Assembly: GCF_051622035.1 (NCBI RefSeq)
Contig: NC_135355.1
Span: forward strand, 34,267,986-34,331,985
Length of the DNA: 64,000 nucleotides
Reading direction: 5' to 3'
Source of the DNA: Arctopsyche grandis
Taxonomy: Eukaryota; Arthropoda; Insecta; Trichoptera; Hydropsychidae
Shown: piece after piece, positions 61,601 to 64,000 of the stretch
Numbering within the stretch: the stretch's first letter is position 1
Layout of the letters: every line of letters starts with the position of its first letter
Program-made: the position numbers and the translations under genes
The notes under the pieces: model-generated
The model's database searches: none
What the model was told of the DNA's origin: nothing
The model's input: only the letters and a program-made list of their open reading frames with translations

Positions 61601-61864
61601 CCTCACCGATCTGTACGGTCTCTTGAAACCCATGTCGTCAGATCTATCATTCCTACCGGACGCGTATCTTTCGCCCCCGCCTCCCCCGGCAGAGTTGTAT
61701 TTGTCTCCGGTGTAGGCATAGCCACCTCGTCCGCCGCGATCGCTGTAAGGTCCACGGCCGCCGCCGCCCCCTCTGTAAGTGGAGCCACCCCTGTACGAAG
61801 TGTAGCCACCTCCTCGGGTGCCGTATCCACCACGAGATCCATACCCTCTCCCGCGTGAAGACAT
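55697..61864 (-). CDS. Pep: Pep-like protein (zinc finger protein on ecdysone puffs)
   Basis: Minus exons are 61607-61864, 61449-61523, 59759-60111, 59452-59581, 59220-59372, 58073-58402, 57862-57988, 57682-57785, 56386-56569, 56007-56247 and 55697-55844, in frame for 700 residues, near the length of Drosophila Pep (716). Pep is an hnRNP-associated nuclear protein bound at active puffs. Residues 1-75 are a Gly/Arg/Tyr-rich RGG region. Residues 110-230 are Arg/Ser-rich. Four C2H2 fingers follow: one matrin-type (Cys312, Cys315, His328, His334), then FCQLCKLNHRT, YCRICKVALRS and FYCELCKTYL-type fingers. The C-terminus is acidic (EETEGDDKWADDVDKEIGD). A 5' untranslated intron ends at 61877. A related matrin-type zinc-finger protein such as a CIZ1 homologue is the alternative. 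Confidence 0.8.
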
Positions 61865-62201
61865 CGTCCAATCAATCTGAAAATATCAATAGGGCAAAAT
61901 TAAACAATGCACGGGACATTTCACATTCGTTCACTTGCTTATTATAATCATCCGGATATCAAATATTCAGTTGTAATATATTTCATTGGCGTTTTAAGTG
62001 TACATATTCGAATACATACAATTCAACTATAGTCGAACCGACCTAAAAGACTCCTCATCTCCGTCGGTAGAATTTGACTTTTATTTTTTAATTTAATTTA
62101 GGTAAAAACAGTCACATGCGATTATTTAATAAACACATATAAACAAACAGACCCAAATTACCATAATTTCAACAATCTTATGAAGTCGAAATTAAACAAT
62201 A

Positions 62202-62777
62202 TCTAATATATAATTTGGAAAGAGACTTTGTATATATGTATCCTTCGTTCGTCGTCGTCGTCCGTAGATCGGTGACGTCATCGAACACGTGATTCGATTT
62301 TTTTTTCGATCCATAGGCGCCGATTTGTTTTTTTCGATTCAAGGGATTCACCCCCGCGGGGGCGCAAGGCGAGTAGTTTCATGGGGCCCCGCCAGGGGCG
62401 CCACAAGGGGCGCAGCCCCGTGGGGCCCTGAAGGGGCCGCAGCCTTATGGGGCCCCGAAGGGGGCGCAGCTCTATGGGGCGCAGCCTTATGGGGCACCGC
62501 CTTATTGAGCTCAGCCGCATGGGGCTCCGTAAGGGGGGGCAGCCCCATGGGACCCCAAAGGGGGCGCAGTGTTATGGGGCGCCGCCTTATGGAGCTCAGC
62601 CGCATGGGGCCCCAAAGGGGGCGCAAAAAAAATTTTTTTGATTTAATTTTTTTTTGTTTTGATTTTTTTTTTCAATTTAAATTTTTTTTTTTTTTTAATT
62701 AAATGTTTACTATTAGCTTAGTCATGTTTAAGCGGTTTATATTATAAATACTGAGCGAAGCCGGGTAATACAGCTAG
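62202..62777 (+). mobile_element. Non-autonomous Helitron with GC-rich internal array
   Basis: It starts TCTAATATATAATTTGGAAA after A and ends GAAGCCGGGTAATACAGCTAG before T, with a GCGAAGCCGGG hairpin stem near the 3' end. These are Helitron hallmarks. The interior 62345-62625 is a GGGGC-rich array. No Rep/Helicase gene is present. Confidence 0.75.
62345..62625. repeat. GC-rich minisatellite (TATGGGGC / AAGGGGGCGCAGC units)
   Basis: Units of roughly 20-45 bases with the cores CCGCATGGGGC, GGGGGCGCAGC and CTTATGGGGC repeat about eight times. Both strands are open for 64-137 codons simply because the unit lacks stops; I do not call a gene. Confidence 0.75.
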
Positions 62778-63014
62778 TACTTAATAACTATGAAATAACT
62801 AGTGAATAGCCCGATGAAACAATCCAGAACCGGAACCGTTATTTTCGTAGACTCTCATAGATAGTTTTCAATTATTTATTTTGTAATAATTTTCAATTCT
62901 TATAGTTAACGTTAACAAAATGTAAAATTTTCCGATTATACACAAACGGTCATGGACCTGTAAGGTTGAATATTATTATTACACGTAACAAATTAAGTAC
63001 ATATTCATATTCCA

Positions 63015-63530
63015 GCAGTTTGGCTTAATGGTAGCGTATATATTTAGCACCACTGAGGTCGAAGGTTCGAGTCCTCGTCAAACTGCTGGTTAGGTTTGGG
63101 GGTTTTGTGACTCCAAATCGATCGTTTCTCTATCATAGTTTGCCAATTTTATCTGATCATTGTTGAAACGGTTCCTGAAAATTGGTATTAGATCATTTCC
63201 TGTTGTCACAAAATCTGTGTGTATAATTTGTAAAAATTATGCACAGTAATCTGAAATCTATAGATATCTCTATAGACATCTCTATAATTTCATGTTTATT
63301 ATATGTATAAAAATTGTAATAATAATTGTACACAAAAAATCTAAAAATAATCCATAGATGTCTCTATGATTATTATTTCTGTACTGATTAATTGTTATAT
63401 GCTATGTATTCTGATTGTATATGTATTATTGTATTTCTGACCGTTATCGTACACTCGTCGCATTGGAGCGATCTGTAATGACGAGTTTATATTGATTGTA
63501 ACAATAAAAATAAAATAAAAATAAAATATG
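63015..63530 (+). mobile_element. tRNA-derived SINE with well-kept tRNA head
   Basis: The head (63015-63087) has an acceptor-type stem GCAGTTTG/CAAACTGC, A box TGGCTTAATGG and B box GGTTCGAGTCC. The body (TTTCTCTATCATAGTTTGCC, CATAGATGTCTCTATGA) and an AAAATAAAATAAAAATAAAA tail mark it as a SINE rather than a tRNA gene. Confidence 0.8.
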
Positions 63531-63554
63531 ATGTGTATTTACAACACATATCCT

Positions 63555-63652
63555 GGGCGAGGATATGGCGTGTGGCGCGGGCCCGTGAGCACAGCGCGTT
63601 TGGAATCAGAGGTCCGAGGCTCGATTCCCGGCGCCCGCCCGTAAATAAAATC
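63555..63652 (+). mobile_element. Short tRNA-like retroposon
   Basis: A tRNA-like segment with B box GGCTCGATTCC and a GCGGGC...GCCCGC closing stem is followed directly by TAAATAAAATC. It has no SINE body. It could be a truncated SINE head or a tRNA pseudogene. Confidence 0.5.
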
Positions 63653-63783
63653 AATTTTTTTCGAATATCGTCAAAATATAAATAATTTCAATTTAATTAA
63701 AAATATGTATTGAATTGTTTTATATGAAATATTTCATATTTAATTGTTGTTGATATTATTAATTTATTTATGGAACACGTATA

Positions 63784-64000
63784 TCTCAATATATAATTTC
63801 GAAAGAGACTTTATATGTATGTATGTTACAAACCTCCTTTACGTTTCACAAAAAATTTGCCACTTATTTGGTTCGTAGAATCCGTGACATTCAATTTAAT
63901 AAAAAAAAAACAAGTGAATATATTCAAATAAATTTAATCAAATGTTTACTATGTTTAAACGGTTTATATTACAAATACCGAGCGAAGCCGGGTAAAACAA
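63784..64000 (+). mobile_element. Helitron copy, cut by the window end
   Basis: It begins TCTCAATATATAATTTCGAA after A and contains AAACGGTTTATATTACAAAT and ACCGAGCGAAGCCGGGTAAA, matching the 3' parts of the other two copies. The CTAG end lies just beyond the window. Confidence 0.7.

Larger units (their letters stand above)
61865..64000. other. Upstream flank of the Pep-like gene, repeat-rich
   Basis: It begins with the Pep-like 5' untranslated region, then repeat-derived DNA. The 61965-62040 part matches the 27290-27360 region (TATTGGCGTTTTA- and ACAATTCAACTA-type blocks). Helitron and SINE copies fill the rest (listed separately). No further gene is visible before the window ends. Confidence 0.55.

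Noticed and set aside
62289-62702. 137-codon plus ORF and two minus ORFs in the GGGGC array
   Set aside because: Open frames on both strands result from a tandem repeat lacking stop codons, inside a Helitron.
63015-63087. Functional tRNA gene
   Set aside because: A SINE body and A-rich tail follow directly, and related copies are dispersed in the window.

Overview
This is eukaryotic nuclear DNA, almost certainly from an insect. All seven recognisable genes are split by GT-AG introns. The NIT1 and FHIT homologues form one fused gene, as in flies and nematodes, and the SGT1 gene has no TPR domain, as in Drosophila. The DNA outside exons is AT-rich and full of transposon debris. I cannot name the order or species from sequence alone.

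Gene layout, left to right. CCDC51/MITOK, a mitochondrial inner-membrane coiled-coil protein, is on + at 2157-5449. SGT1, a CS/SGS HSP90 co-chaperone, is on - at 6492-8185. NitFhit, a nitrilase-like amidase fused to a HIT hydrolase, is on + at 11568-15529. The sphingolipid delta-4 desaturase DEGS1/ifc is on - at 18314-31221, with two introns over 4 kb. A UBF/UBTF-like HMG-box protein is on - at 35867-41678 with 15 coding exons. NELF-C/D (TH1) is on + at 45112-54826. A Pep-like matrin-type zinc-finger protein is on - at 55697-61864. Every coding exon could be joined in frame from start to stop, so all seven gene models look complete. The genes form three tail-to-tail pairs (CCDC51/SGT1, NitFhit/DEGS1, NELF-D/Pep) and two head-to-head pairs (SGT1/NitFhit, UBF/NELF-D).

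The genes are housekeeping functions: mitochondrial ion transport, chaperoning, metabolite repair and signalling, ceramide synthesis, rRNA transcription, Pol II pausing and RNA processing. They do not form one pathway, and there is no operon, CRISPR array or defence-like cassette.

Most of the remaining sequence is mobile DNA. It includes hAT elements (two with clear 8-bp target duplications; transposase remnants at 10287 and 43436), long-palindrome and TTAA-flanked MITEs, and an abundant MITE family of about 200 bp with at least eleven copies. It also includes Helitron ends with the CTAG|T signature, a solo LTR with an ATAT duplication, a truncated non-LTR retrotransposon and several tRNA-derived SINEs. 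Several are nested in one another, above all at 31.7-33.2 kb, 42.4-44.2 kb and 23.3-24.8 kb.

I did not find a convincing undescribed biological system. The most interesting points are the run of symmetric, lysine-headed exons in the UBF-like gene, the abutting inverted TTAA elements, a GC-rich tandem array inside a Helitron, and the layered transposon nests.
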